A stretch of 64,000 nt of DNA from Dichotomicrobium thermohalophilum (GTDB lineage Bacteria; Pseudomonadota; Alphaproteobacteria; Rhizobiales; Rhodomicrobiaceae). The DNA is taken from NCBI RefSeq assembly GCF_003550175.1, contig NZ_QXDF01000001.1, forward strand, positions 1,574,501-1,638,500, read 5' to 3'. Below the pieces are notes generated by a model, which was not told the origin of the DNA, did not search any database, and saw only the letters and a list, made by a program, of their open reading frames with translations. Positions within the stretch are counted from its first letter, which is position 1. Every line of letters starts with the position of its first letter. The translations under genes were made by a program, and so were the position numbers. Below are positions 29,485-37,962 of the stretch, one piece after another.

Positions 29485-29940
29485 ATGACGCAATCAGGTC
29501 TGGAAACCTTCGAGCGGACCCTGCACGAAACCAATATCTGGATGAAGGAGCTGGGTGAGCTGACGCTCACCCGGGACCGTCAGCGCGTCTACCGACTGCT
29601 GAAGGGCGTGCTTCACGCGTTGCGTGACCGGCTGACGGTCGAGGAGGCGGTGCAGCTCGGCGCGCAGTTCCCGGCGCTGGTGCGCGGTTTCTATTACGAG
29701 GGCTGGCGCCCGTCTGACGTGCCTCTGCGCATCCGCTCCAAGGAGGAGTTCCTCGACAAGGTCCGCGACAACTTGCGCGACATCGTGGACGATCCACAGA
29801 CACCGGTGGAGGTCGAACACGCTACGCGTGCGGTCTTCCAGGTGCTCTCGCGGCACGTCTCGCCGGGCGAAATCGATGATGTGCGCAACATGCTGCCGTT
29901 CGAAATCCGGGAACTCTGGCCGGAGCCAGCGGCCTCGTGA
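29485..29940 (+). CDS. DUF2267 domain protein
   Basis: A 151-residue soluble protein with the DUF2267 pattern: an N-terminal helix (FERTLHETNIWMKEL), the core RVYRLLKGVLHALRDRLTVEEAVQLG, a GFYYEGW segment and a C-terminal VSPGEIDDVRNMLPFEIRELW repeat-like unit. The family is common in bacteria but its biochemical role is unknown. ATG 29485, with a GGAGGGG site, is preferred over the upstream start at 29425. A hairpin terminator follows at once, so it is probably a single-gene unit. Confidence 0.82.
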   Translation: MTQSGLETFERTLHETNIWMKELGELTLTRDRQRVYRLLKGVLHALRDRLTVEEAVQLGAQFPALVRGFYYEGWRPSDVPLRIRSKEEFLDKVRDNLRDIVDDPQTPVEVEHATRAVFQVLSRHVSPGEIDDVRNMLPFEIRELWPEPAAS

Positions 29941-29942
29941 AG

Positions 29943-29962
29943 CCGCCGCTGACCGGCGGTTT
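29943..29962 (+). terminator. Hairpin terminator after the DUF2267 gene
   Basis: CCGCCG (29943-29948) pairs with CGGCGG (29954-29959) around a five-base loop, followed by TTT. It starts within three bases of the DUF2267 stop codon and precedes the promoter of the glycine riboswitch. The T-run is short, so termination may be partial. Confidence 0.5.
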
Positions 29963-29973
29963 CCGGGGTCGGT

Positions 29974-30001
29974 TTGACACGCAGGGCGGTTTCGCTATTC
30001 T
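29974..30001 (+). promoter_or_regulatory. Promoter of the glycine riboswitch-gcv operon
   Basis: A perfect TTGACA at 29974-29979 and TATTCT at 29996-30001 are 16 bases apart. A start near 30008 would place the first riboswitch aptamer at the very 5' end of the message, as expected. Confidence 0.6.
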
Positions 30002-30021
30002 GAGCGCACATAGCTGACATT

Positions 30022-30210
30022 CGACCGCGGGAGAGATCGGCCTTCAGCGCCGGCGCCGAAGGAGCAACCGCCCCGGAAACTCTCAGGCAAAAGGACCGCG
30101 GGCCGAACAGCACTCTGGAAAGCAGCCGGCAAGCCTCCGGCTCACCGAAGGGGTAACCCGGCGCGTGCACGCCGGAAAAATCTCTCAGGTTCCATGACAG
30201 AGGGGGCGAC
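30022..30210 (+). ncRNA. Tandem glycine riboswitch
   Basis: Two adjacent glycine aptamers lie just upstream of gcvT. The first (about 30023-30101) has the conserved GCCGAAGGAGCAA core at 30054-30066 and CTCTCAGGCAAAAGGACC at 30080-30097. The second (about 30106-30210) has CACCGAAGGGGTAA at 30143-30156, TCTCTCAGG at 30181-30189 and a GACAGAGGGGG closing strand. Glycine binding to such elements usually switches the cleavage operon on. No strong intrinsic terminator is evident between the second aptamer and gcvT, 54 bases later, so control may act on translation initiation. Confidence 0.93.
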
Positions 30211-30264
30211 GCTTTTCATGCCGACGGGCAGCGAAGCGATCAACGCTCACGACGGACCTGAGAC

Positions 30265-31425
30265 ATGTCAGATGCACAGCAGCCCCCGGCCGATACGCAA
30301 CTGAAACGCACGCCGCTCCACGGCCTCCACGTTGAGCTCGGGGCCAAGATGGTACCGTTCAGTGGCTATGAGATGCCGCTGAACTACCCGACGGGCATCA
30401 TCGCCGAGCACAAACACACGCGCAGCCAGGCCTCCCTGTTCGACGTCTCCCATATGGGCCAGGCGCTGCTCTCGCACGGGTCGGACGTCAGCGCCGTGAT
30501 GGAGCGCCTCGTGCCCGGCGACATCTCGGGGCTGAAGCCGGGGCGGATGCGCTATACCCAGCTCACCAACGCTGACGGCGGGATAATCGACGATCTGATG
30601 GTCTCGAAGGTTGGCGAGATGGACGGGCGCGACTGGCTCTATTTCGTCATCAATGCCGCGCGCAAGGAAGTGGATCTGTCTCATATTGCCACGCACACTG
30701 AAGATGCGCGGCTGGAGCCGCTGGAGTCGCAGGCGCTTATCGCGGTGCAGGGGCCGGCGGCGGCGCAGGCGCTGTCGAAGCACTTCCCCGGATGCGAGGC
30801 CATGCGCTTCATGTCCTTCCGCGCGGTGGCGACGACGCCTTACGGAAAGGTGTGGATTTCCCGTTCCGGCTACACAGGCGAAGATGGCTTCGAGGTTTCG
30901 CTGGCCGCCGACCAGGCCGAAGCTTTCGCCCGCGCCCTTTTGGAGGACGAGACCGTCAAGCCGGCAGGGCTTGGCGCGCGCGATACGCTGCGTCTGGAAG
31001 CGGGACTGTGCCTCTACGGCCATGATATCGACGAGACGACCTCGCCGGTCGAAGCCGACCTTGCCTGGTCGATCGGAAAGCGCCGCCGCGTCGAGGGCGG
31101 CTTTCCGGGGGCTGACCGCATCCTGGGCGAACTCCGCGATGGCCCCTCCCGCCTGCGCGTCGGGATGACACCCCAAGGCCGCGCCACGCCGCGCGAGGGC
31201 ACGGAAATCTTCGATGCCGAGGGTGAGCGCATCGGTGTTGTGACGAGCGGGGCCTTCAGCCCGACGCTCGGCCATCCGATCGCCATGGGCTATGTCGCCG
31301 CCGACGAGGCAACGACCGGCACGCCCGTGACCTTCCAGATCCGCGGCAAGGCCAACCCCGGCCAAGTCGTCGACCTGCCTTTCGTCGCCCATCGCTACGC
31401 CACCAAGGCGAAAGCGACTTCCTGA
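30265..31425 (+). CDS. gcvT: Glycine cleavage T protein (aminomethyltransferase)
   Basis: A 386-residue tetrahydrofolate-dependent aminomethyltransferase that moves the methylene carbon from the H-protein arm to tetrahydrofolate and releases ammonia. [20 protein letters not shown] at residues 13-32 is the family N-terminus. The folate-site aspartate lies in the [12 protein letters not shown] region near residue 95, and YTGEDGFEV follows near residue 205. The length is slightly above E. coli GcvT. It is the first gene of gcvT-H-PA-PB under the riboswitch. Confidence 0.95.
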   Translation: MSDAQQPPADTQLKRTPLHGLHVELGAKMVPFSGYEMPLNYPTGIIAEHKHTRSQASLFDVSHMGQALLSHGSDVSAVMERLVPGDISGLKPGRMRYTQLTNADGGIIDDLMVSKVGEMDGRDWLYFVINAARKEVDLSHIATHTEDARLEPLESQALIAVQGPAAAQALSKHFPGCEAMRFMSFRAVATTPYGKVWISRSGYTGEDGFEVSLAADQAEAFARALLEDETVKPAGLGARDTLRLEAGLCLYGHDIDETTSPVEADLAWSIGKRRRVEGGFPGADRILGELRDGPSRLRVGMTPQGRATPREGTEIFDAEGERIGVVTSGAFSPTLGHPIAMGYVAADEATTGTPVTFQIRGKANPGQVVDLPFVAHRYATKAKATS

Positions 31426-31480
31426 CACTCACCGCGTCGGCACCCGCGAGGTGCGCGCTGAACGCCGAGGGACGAAAACC

Positions 31481-31858
31481 ATGACCGACATCAGATACAC
31501 GAAAGAACACGAATACATCCGCGTCGATGGCGATACCGGAACCGTCGGCATCTCGAATCACGCGCAGGAGCAGCTTGGCGAGGTGGTGTTCGTCGAACTC
31601 CCCGAGATCGGCAAGCAGGTCGCGCAGAATGACGAGCTTGCCGTGGTGGAATCGGTCAAGGCGGCAAGCGAAGTTTACGCGCCCGTCTCCGGTGAAGTCA
31701 CGGAGGTCAACACGGCGCTCCCCGACAGCCCGGAGAAGGTCAACGCCGATCCGGAGGGCGAGGCCTGGTTCGTCAAGCTGAAGATCGCCGACAAGGGCGA
31801 ACTCGACACGCTGATGAGCGCCGACGAATACAAGAGCTATCTGGAGACCCTGGACTGA
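31481..31858 (+). CDS. gcvH: Glycine cleavage H protein
   Basis: A 125-residue lipoyl carrier protein that shuttles the aminomethyl group between the P, T and L proteins. The lipoyl lysine sits in [14 protein letters not shown] near residue 61. The start is ATG 31481, which gives the family N-terminus [13 protein letters not shown] 31451 would extend it. The stop overlaps the gcvPA start by one base (TGATG), consistent with translational coupling. Confidence 0.96.
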   Translation: MTDIRYTKEHEYIRVDGDTGTVGISNHAQEQLGEVVFVELPEIGKQVAQNDELAVVESVKAASEVYAPVSGEVTEVNTALPDSPEKVNADPEGEAWFVKLKIADKGELDTLMSADEYKSYLETLD

Positions 31859-33189
31859 TGCGTCTGTTACCCCACACCGATGCCGACCGCGCTGCGATGC
31901 TGGCCGCGATCGGCGTGCGCGAGATTGACGACCTTTTCGCCGATGTGCCCGAGGCGGCGCGTCTGAAGGAGCTGCCCGACTTGCCGCGCCACGCCAGCGA
32001 GATCGAGCTTGAGCGCGCGATGCAGCGCATGGCGGACAAGAACGTTGCGGCCAGTTCCGTGCCCTTCTTTGTCGGCTGCGGCGCGTACAACCACCACGTC
32101 CCCGCAACGGTGGATCATCTGATCCAGCGCTCCGAGTTCATGACCGCCTACACGCCTTACCAGCCGGAGGTCGCGCAGGGTACGCTGCAGTACCTGTTCG
32201 AGTTCCAGACACAGGTCGCGATGCTCACCGGCATGGATGTTGCCAATGCCTCGATGTATGACGGCTCGACCGCGGCGTCAGAAGCAGTGCTGATGGCCCA
32301 GCGCGTCACCAAGCGCCCGAAGGCCGTGATCAGCACGGGGCTGCATCCGCATTACCGTGCGGTGATCGAAACCTTCGGCCATTTCTCCGAGCACGAGAGC
32401 GTCGCGGTCGAGGACGACGAAATCGCCGAAGCGCTCGATGACAAGACGGCCTGCGTGATCGTCCAGACGCCCGACGTGTTCGGCCGGGTGCACGATCTGC
32501 GCAAGCTGGCCGACAAGGTTCACGAGGCCGGAGCGCTGCTGATTGTGGCTGTCACCGAGGTGCTGTCGCTCGGCGCGCTGACCCCGCCGGGTGAAATGGG
32601 CGCTGATATCGTGGTTGCCGAAGGCCAGTCCATCGGCAACGGGCTGAATTTCGGCGGTCCCTATCTCGGCCTGTTCGCCACACGGCAGAAGTATGTGCGC
32701 CAGATGCCCGGCCGCCTTGCGGGCGAGACCACGGATGAGGACGGCAAGCGGGGGTTTGTGCTGACGCTGGCGACGCGAGAGCAGCACATTCGCCGCGACC
32801 GTGCGACCAGCAATATCTGCACGAACTCCGGCCTGTGCGCGCTGGCCTTCACGATCCACCTGACGCTGATGGGCGAAAGCGGGCTGCGCGACCTGGCGCT
32901 GGCCAATCACCGCACGGCGGTGGCGCTGGCCGACGATCTGGCGCAGGTGTCCGGGGTCAAGGTGCTGACCGATCAGTTCTTCAATGAATTCACCATCCAG
33001 GTGCCGGGTGACGGCGCTCAAGTGATCGACAAGCTGGCCGACAAGGGCGTGCTGGGCGGGGTGCCCGCGGCGCGTCTGTGGCCGGACCGGCCCGATCTCG
33101 CCGATCGCATCATCGTCGCCGCGACCGAAACGACGACGCCCGAGGATCGCGCGGCCTATGTTGCCGCCCTGAAGGAGGTATTGGCATGA
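31858..33189 (+). CDS. gcvPA: Glycine dehydrogenase (decarboxylating) subunit 1
   Basis: A 443-residue N-terminal-half subunit of the split P protein. It starts with the family pattern MRLLPHT, has [12 protein letters not shown] near residue 65 and [14 protein letters not shown] near residue 133. With GcvPB it decarboxylates glycine and loads the aminomethyl group onto GcvH. The two-subunit arrangement is an alternative to the single-chain P protein of many alphaproteobacteria. It overlaps gcvPB by four bases (ATGA). Confidence 0.95.
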   Translation: MRLLPHTDADRAAMLAAIGVREIDDLFADVPEAARLKELPDLPRHASEIELERAMQRMADKNVAASSVPFFVGCGAYNHHVPATVDHLIQRSEFMTAYTPYQPEVAQGTLQYLFEFQTQVAMLTGMDVANASMYDGSTAASEAVLMAQRVTKRPKAVISTGLHPHYRAVIETFGHFSEHESVAVEDDEIAEALDDKTACVIVQTPDVFGRVHDLRKLADKVHEAGALLIVAVTEVLSLGALTPPGEMGADIVVAEGQSIGNGLNFGGPYLGLFATRQKYVRQMPGRLAGETTDEDGKRGFVLTLATREQHIRRDRATSNICTNSGLCALAFTIHLTLMGESGLRDLALANHRTAVALADDLAQVSGVKVLTDQFFNEFTIQVPGDGAQVIDKLADKGVLGGVPAARLWPDRPDLADRIIVAATETTTPEDRAAYVAALKEVLA

Positions 33190-34724
33190 CCAAAGCTGCG
33201 AACGATATTCGCCCGGCGACGTTCACCGGCAACCGCGCACTCCAGATTGAGGAGCCGTTGATCTTCGAGACCGGCGCGCCGGACCGCTCCGGCGTGGACA
33301 TCACCGTGCCGGAAGGCGAGAACCGGCTCGGCGGCCTGGAGCGGCGCAGCGAAATTGGCCTTCCGGGCCTGAGCGAGCCGGAGACCGTGCGCCATTATGT
33401 GCGGCTGAGCCGGAACAACTACGCCATCGACACCGGTATCTTCCCGCTCGGCTCCTGCACGATGAAGCATAATCCGCGCGCCAATGAGAAGTCCGCGCGG
33501 CTGCCCGGCTTTGCGGACATCCACCCGCTGCAACCGCAGAACACCGTGCCCGGCGCCATCGAGCTGATGGAGACGCTGTCGCATTGGCTGCTGACGCTGA
33601 CCGGCATGGAGGCCGTCGCCCTCTCGCCCAAGGCGGGCGCGCATGGCGAGCTCTGCGGCATGATGGGCATCAAGGCCGCACATGAGGCGAGTGGGGAGAA
33701 CGCACAGCGGCGCATTGTCATCGTGCCGGACAGCGCGCACGGCACCAATCCGGCGACGGCCGCGCTGCTGGGCTATGAGGTGCGCCCGGTCGAGGTGCGC
33801 GAGGACGGCACGGTCAGCCCGGATGCGGTGCGCGCGATTGTCGGGCCGGACACCGCCGCGATGATGCTGACCAACCCGAACACCTGCGGGCTGTTCGAGC
33901 CGGATATCATCGAGATCGCCGAGATTCTGCACGAGGCGGGCGCCTATCTCTACTGCGACGGCGCGAACTTCAACGCGATTGCCGCCAAGGTACGTCCGGG
34001 CGATCTCGGCATCGACGCGATGCATCTGAACCTGCACAAGACATTCTCGACGCCGCATGGCGGTGGTGGGCCGGGCTCCGGGCCGGTGATCTTCTCGAAG
34101 GCAATCGCGCCGTTCGCGCCGTTGCCGCGCGTTGTGGCGGGCCAGGACGGCGCAGCGCTTGCGGAGTTTGCAGACGATGTCCCCGGCGAGCAGCCCTTCG
34201 GGCGGCTGACCGCCTTCCACGGCCAGATGGGCATGTTCGTGCGCGCGATGGCGTACATGATGGCGCAGGGCGCGGACGGTATGCGCCAGGCCTCGGAGGA
34301 TGCCGTACTGAACGCGAACTATATCCGCGCGCGGCTGCGTGATGTGTTCAGCCAGCCCTATGGCGATCGCATCTGTATGCACGAGGTCCTGTTCGACGAC
34401 CATTTCCTGAAGGACACGGGCGTGACCACCCTCGATCTCGCCAAGGCGCTGATCGACGAGGGCTTCCACCCGATGACGGTCTACTTCCCGCTGGTGGCGC
34501 ATGGCGCAATGCTGGTGGAGCCGACCGAGAGCGAGTCGAAGCACAGCCTCGATCAGTTCATCGACGCCATGCGCGCGCTCGCCAAGGCGGCGCTTGCGGG
34601 CGAGACCGAGCGGTTCACGGAGGCTCCCCGCTTTGCGCCGCGCCGTCGGCTGGACGAGGTCAAGGCCGCGCGGCATCCGGTGCTGAGGTGGGAGCCACCG
34701 CAGCAGGCCAAAGCCGCGGAGTAG
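33186..34724 (+). CDS. gcvPB: Glycine dehydrogenase (decarboxylating) subunit 2
   Basis: A 512-residue PLP-carrying subunit of the split P protein. The PLP lysine is in [17 protein letters not shown] near residue 284. Other motifs are YPLGSCT-like [12 protein letters not shown] near residue 85 and SAHGTNPA near residue 184. The start at 33186 overlaps the gcvPA stop; the frame is open further upstream only as a shadow of gcvPA. The C-terminal Arg/Pro-rich end is typical of the family. Confidence 0.95.
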   Translation: MTKAANDIRPATFTGNRALQIEEPLIFETGAPDRSGVDITVPEGENRLGGLERRSEIGLPGLSEPETVRHYVRLSRNNYAIDTGIFPLGSCTMKHNPRANEKSARLPGFADIHPLQPQNTVPGAIELMETLSHWLLTLTGMEAVALSPKAGAHGELCGMMGIKAAHEASGENAQRRIVIVPDSAHGTNPATAALLGYEVRPVEVREDGTVSPDAVRAIVGPDTAAMMLTNPNTCGLFEPDIIEIAEILHEAGAYLYCDGANFNAIAAKVRPGDLGIDAMHLNLHKTFSTPHGGGGPGSGPVIFSKAIAPFAPLPRVVAGQDGAALAEFADDVPGEQPFGRLTAFHGQMGMFVRAMAYMMAQGADGMRQASEDAVLNANYIRARLRDVFSQPYGDRICMHEVLFDDHFLKDTGVTTLDLAKALIDEGFHPMTVYFPLVAHGAMLVEPTESESKHSLDQFIDAMRALAKAALAGETERFTEAPRFAPRRRLDEVKAARHPVLRWEPPQQAKAAE

Positions 34725-34770
34725 GGCGGTTTCCCGGCCAAGTCCCTGAATAGTTTATGAATACCCGGTT

Positions 34771-34788
34771 CCGCCTGAGTTCAGGCGG
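34771..34788 (+). terminator. Possible hairpin after gcvPB
   Basis: A perfect eight-base stem, CCGCCTGA (34771-34778) and TCAGGCGG (34781-34788), with a two-base loop, lies 46 bases after the gcvPB stop. There is no T-run after it, so it may stabilise the mRNA end rather than terminate transcription. Confidence 0.3.
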
Positions 34789-34849
34789 GCCGGGCTATCG
34801 TCGCTCCTGTTGGATTTGATGATTTCGGATAATCGGCAGGAGGGACGAG

Positions 34850-35170
34850 ATGATCTGGAAGTTTGTCATGGCCGCGGCTGTCGCGGCGGGAACGTTCGGC
34901 GCGGCGAGCACGTACGCCGAGGCCAGGCCGGGCGGTTACTACGACTATGCACCGCCCCATTGCGGGGCGTTGATCCGGTCAGCCGGAAAGAAGAATCTGG
35001 TGCGCCAGTTTGCACGGAACAGTGCCGTCTTCGCGTGGAAACGTGAAGCGCGCTACGTCTACGGTTACGATTACGGCTATTGGAGGGAGGCGCGGGGCAA
35101 GCGCATCGAATGCCACCGGGAGGGCATTTTCACCCGTTGCGTGGCAAAGGCGAACCCCTGCGCGCGGTAA
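34850..35170 (+). CDS. Small exported hypothetical protein
   Basis: A 106-residue protein with a signal peptide (about residues 1-25, ending YAEA) and a basic, tyrosine-rich mature part with four cysteines (HCGALIR, IECHREG, RCVAK and NPCAR). Similar small exported proteins are frequent in Hyphomicrobiales and have no assigned role. A GGAGGGACG ribosome-binding site precedes the ATG. It is the last + strand gene before the atp operon, which converges on it with a 36-base gap. Confidence 0.6.
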   Translation: MIWKFVMAAAVAAGTFGAASTYAEARPGGYYDYAPPHCGALIRSAGKKNLVRQFARNSAVFAWKREARYVYGYDYGYWREARGKRIECHREGIFTRCVAKANPCAR

Positions 35171-35206
35171 TTACATAGGCGGTCGCGCCTTGGAGGCGCG
35201 GCCGCG

Positions 35207-35692
35207 TTAGTGTGCGCCCCCGTGCTTCTTGAGCTGCTCGACGCTCTGCTGAACTAGGGCACGGGCCTTATCTTCATCGAGCTTCTCGGCAATGATCTGC
35301 TCGGCGGCCTCGACCGAGGCATCCACCGCGCGGCTGCGCACTTCGGCCACGGCCTGCGCCTCCGCGCGGGCGATCTTCTCGTCAGCCATTTGAACGCGGC
35401 GGTTCAGCATGTCCTCGAACTGCTTGCGCGTCTCCTGCGCGTAGGCCTGTGCTTCGCGCTCGGCCTGGGCGATGATGTCGTTGGCTTCTTGTTCAGCGTC
35501 GCGCTGCTTGCGTTGGTAATCCGCCAGGATCGACTGCGCTTCCTCGCGCAGACGCCGCGCTTCGGCCAGTTCCTGCTGGATGCTCTCCGCGCGCTTGTCG
35601 AGCGCAGAAATGATCTTTCGCGGGACCGCGAAATAGACCAGTAGCGCGATGAACAGGACGAAGGAAACCGCAACCCAGAATGTCGTGTCCAT
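35207..35692 (-). CDS. atpF: ATP synthase F0 subunit b
   Basis: A 161-residue b subunit: one N-terminal membrane segment (about residues 5-25, FWVAVSFVLF) and a long charged coiled coil forming the peripheral stalk. It pairs with the b' subunit encoded just upstream, as in phototrophs and alphaproteobacteria. The start overlaps the b' stop by one base. It is the last gene of the atpI-B-E-b'-b group; the F1 genes are not in this window. Confidence 0.92.
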   Translation of the reverse strand: MDTTFWVAVSFVLFIALLVYFAVPRKIISALDKRAESIQQELAEARRLREEAQSILADYQRKQRDAEQEANDIIAQAEREAQAYAQETRKQFEDMLNRRVQMADEKIARAEAQAVAEVRSRAVDASVEAAEQIIAEKLDEDKARALVQQSVEQLKKHGGAH

Positions 35693-36189
35693 CAGGCCAC
35701 TCCATGCTTGCTGGTGGCGCGGGAGACGGCCGATTCGAGCGCCTGATCACTGACCTTTTCGCCGAGAAGCTGCTCGACCAGGGCCGCGGTTGTGTCGCGG
35801 GCGATCTCCTCGACATGCGCGAGCGCCTGCTCCTTGGTCTTGGCGATCTCCTGCTCGGCCCGCTCCAGCCGCTCATTGATCTCGGCTTCCTTTTGCTGGC
35901 GTTCCTGCGCCAGTTCTTCGTTCAGCCGATCGCGGGTTTCCTGGGCAATAGCGTTTGCCCGCGCCTTGGCGTCGGCCAATGCCTTTTCATAGGCGGCGAT
36001 GGCCTCGTCCGTCTCCCGACGGAGTTGCTCCGCCTGCGCCAGATCGTTGGCGATCCGGTCGCGGCGCTCCTCGATCACGGTCGCGATACGCGGCAGCGCC
36101 ACGCGCGCCATCAGCAGGTACATGATGCCGAACGTGATGACCAGCCAGACGAGTTGCGGCGCGTAATCGGCGAAATCAAGCTGCGGCAT
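35692..36189 (-). CDS. atpG: ATP synthase F0 subunit b'
   Basis: A 165-residue b' subunit with the family start MPQLDFADYAPQLVWLVITF, one membrane segment (about 10-30) and a long Glu/Arg/Ala-rich coiled coil. Alphaproteobacteria carry two divergent b-type subunits that form a heterodimeric stalk. The start is the ATG at 36189, preceded by GGAGGTGTC; the frame is open upstream to 36249. The symbol follows common usage for b' in this group and should not be confused with the gamma subunit. Confidence 0.9.
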   Translation of the reverse strand: MPQLDFADYAPQLVWLVITFGIMYLLMARVALPRIATVIEERRDRIANDLAQAEQLRRETDEAIAAYEKALADAKARANAIAQETRDRLNEELAQERQQKEAEINERLERAEQEIAKTKEQALAHVEEIARDTTAALVEQLLGEKVSDQALESAVSRATSKHGVA

Positions 36190-36295
36190 GACACCTCCGT
36201 GCCGGGCGGAACTTCCGGATGCTTGCGTGCGAGTGATGAAGCGGCGCAACCGCCGATGGTTCGCCGCCGCATCCTTTGTCAGTGACCGCCGTGTT

Positions 36296-36523
36296 CTAGA
36301 ACACGAACAGGATGATCAGCGCCACCAGCAGGCCGAACAGGCCGGTCGCTTCCGCCAGTGCGAAGCCGAGCAGCAGGTTCGGGAACTGCCCCGGGGCGGC
36401 CGACGGGTTGCGCAGGGCGCCGGCGAGGTAGTTGCCGAAAATGTTGCCGATGCCGAGACCGGCGCCGACCAGCGCGATGCAGGCGATGCCCGCGCCGATG
36501 AGCTTGGCTGCTTCTACTTCCAT
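36296..36523 (-). CDS. atpE: ATP synthase F0 subunit c
   Basis: A 75-residue proteolipid with two membrane helices joined by a polar loop (RNPSAAPGQ). The first helix has the glycine-rich GAGLGIGN packing motif; the proton-carrying carboxylate is the glutamate in [10 protein letters not shown] near residue 58. This is the rotor ring subunit. A GAGGAG site precedes the ATG. The sequence points to proton rather than sodium coupling, though this was not tested by alignment. Confidence 0.95.
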   Translation of the reverse strand: MEVEAAKLIGAGIACIALVGAGLGIGNIFGNYLAGALRNPSAAPGQFPNLLLGFALAEATGLFGLLVALIILFVF

Positions 36524-36585
36524 GATCTCACTCCTCAGGTTTCGATTGAACGCTCAAGTGTGGGGCAGTTGAACTCTGGATCAGG

Positions 36586-37434
36586 TCAGTGATGCGGGTG
36601 GAGCGCGTCGTTGAGATAGATGCAGCTCAGCACCGCAAAGACGAAGGCTTGCAGGAAGGCCACGAGGATCTCGAGACCGGTGAACGCCACCATGAACAGC
36701 AGCGGCGCCCAGCCCCCGACAGCGCCCATGGCGATGACGAAGCCGGCAAACACCTTAAGCATGGTGTGGCCCGCCATCATGTTCGCGAAAAGACGCACGG
36801 AGAGGCTGAACGGGCGCACGAGATAGGACAGAATCTCGATCGGCACCAACAGCGGTAGCAGCCAGATCGGCACGCCAGAGGGGACGAAGAGGCCGATGAA
36901 CTTCGTTCCGTTCTTGATGATGCCGATAACAGTCACGCCGATAAAAACCACAAGCGCAAGCGCTACCGTGACGATGATGTGGCTGGTGACCGTGAAGGCG
37001 TAGGGGAACATGCCGAGCATGTTCATCGCGAGAATGTAGAAGAACAGCGTGAAGATGAACGGGAAGAACTTCATTCCCTCGCTGCCCGCGTTCTCGCGGA
37101 CCATGTTGGCCACGAACTCGTAGGACAGTTCGGCCATCGACTGCATCCGGTCCGGCACCAGTGCGCGGCCGCGCATGCTGCCGATCAGAAACACGCTGAC
37201 CAGCGTGACGCCGATCACCATCATCAGCGACGAGTTGGTGAAGGAGGCATCAAGGCCGAAGAAGTTCAATTCGACGAATCGCTTGATTTCAAACTGGTGC
37301 ATCGGATCGAAGATCGCCGCAAGGGAATCGCCCTTGCCTTCGGCGCCGTGCGCGGCCTCCGCGCCCTGCGCCTCGGGGGCTGCCATCTCCGTTCCCTGCG
37401 CCTCAGCGCCGCTTTCGTTCGTCTCCGTCGCCAC
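36586..37434 (-). CDS. atpB: ATP synthase F0 subunit a with N-terminal extension
   Basis: A subunit of about 282 residues that carries the proton half-channels. Five or six membrane segments follow residue 75; the essential arginine is in the LSVRLFANMMAGH motif, and FLQAFVFAVL is the conserved C-terminal helix. The start is read as GTG at 37434, with AAGGGACG upstream and 10 bases after atpI. This gives an Ala/Glu/Gly-rich extension of about 48 residues before the usual PMHQFEIK start region; ATG 37386 would remove 16 residues of it. Confidence 0.92.
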   Translation of the reverse strand: MATETNESGAEAQGTEMAAPEAQGAEAAHGAEGKGDSLAAIFDPMHQFEIKRFVELNFFGLDASFTNSSLMMVIGVTLVSVFLIGSMRGRALVPDRMQSMAELSYEFVANMVRENAGSEGMKFFPFIFTLFFYILAMNMLGMFPYAFTVTSHIIVTVALALVVFIGVTVIGIIKNGTKFIGLFVPSGVPIWLLPLLVPIEILSYLVRPFSLSVRLFANMMAGHTMLKVFAGFVIAMGAVGGWAPLLFMVAFTGLEILVAFLQAFVFAVLSCIYLNDALHPHH

Positions 37435-37444
37435 GCTTCGTCCC

Positions 37445-37804
37445 TTAACTCTTGTCGCCGCTGTAGTCTTGCTGCATTCGTCGCGCCGACCGCACTGCAC
37501 CCAGAATGCCGGCGCCGGTGCCCAGCAGCAGGAATATGATCAGGAACGCCGGGGAGGTCTCCAGCCAGGAGTCGAGCGCCCACCCGATCACGCCGCTGAC
37601 AACGATGGCGACCACCATCTCCGCGCCGAGCCGGAACGCATAGCCGAGTGCCCCGCTACGCGCACCTGTCTCATGCTCCTGCGGCTGATGACGTTTTTCG
37701 ACCTCGTCGAGTTCGTGGCCGAGCTTGTCCAGCCGCCTGCGGATCGACTCCGTCGAGGACCCGTCCTCGCCGCTCTTGTCGTCACCAGAATCGGAGGGGG
37801 CCAT
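37445..37804 (-). CDS. atpI: ATP synthase accessory protein I (AtpI)
   Basis: A 119-residue membrane protein with an acidic, charged N-terminal third and two membrane helices (about 55-75 and 85-105) ending in a basic RSARRM motif. AtpI proteins assist assembly of the c ring and are the usual first gene of alphaproteobacterial F0 operons. A well-formed promoter lies 60 bases upstream. The start is the ATG at 37804 after AAGGAGACGG. Confidence 0.88.
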   Translation of the reverse strand: MAPSDSGDDKSGEDGSSTESIRRRLDKLGHELDEVEKRHQPQEHETGARSGALGYAFRLGAEMVVAIVVSGVIGWALDSWLETSPAFLIIFLLLGTGAGILGAVRSARRMQQDYSGDKS

Positions 37805-37863
37805 CCCGTCTCCTTAAGGCGTTGAAATTTGCCGGTGGGAGCTGCCCGCGTTCAGACGCGCGC

Positions 37864-37892
37864 AACTTAGACAGGGGCCTGCGCAGTGTCAA
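37864..37892 (-). promoter_or_regulatory. Promoter of the atpI-B-E-b'-b operon
   Basis: On the - strand, a consensus TTGACA (37892-37887) and TAAGTT (37869-37864) are separated by 17 bases, about 60 bases before atpI. It lies in the gap between smc and atpI, so the F0 operon can be transcribed independently of smc. Confidence 0.55.
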
Positions 37893-37962
37893 GCGCCAAG
37901 AAACCGCAGCTAAGGGCATGTTTTTCCGAGAAAAATTAGTTGCGAAGCCTTGGGCCGGCGGG

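Noticed and set aside
30106-30210. A tRNA-like or separate small RNA after the first glycine aptamer
   Set aside because: The conserved CACCGAAGG and CTCTCAGG segments identify it as the second aptamer of the same riboswitch.
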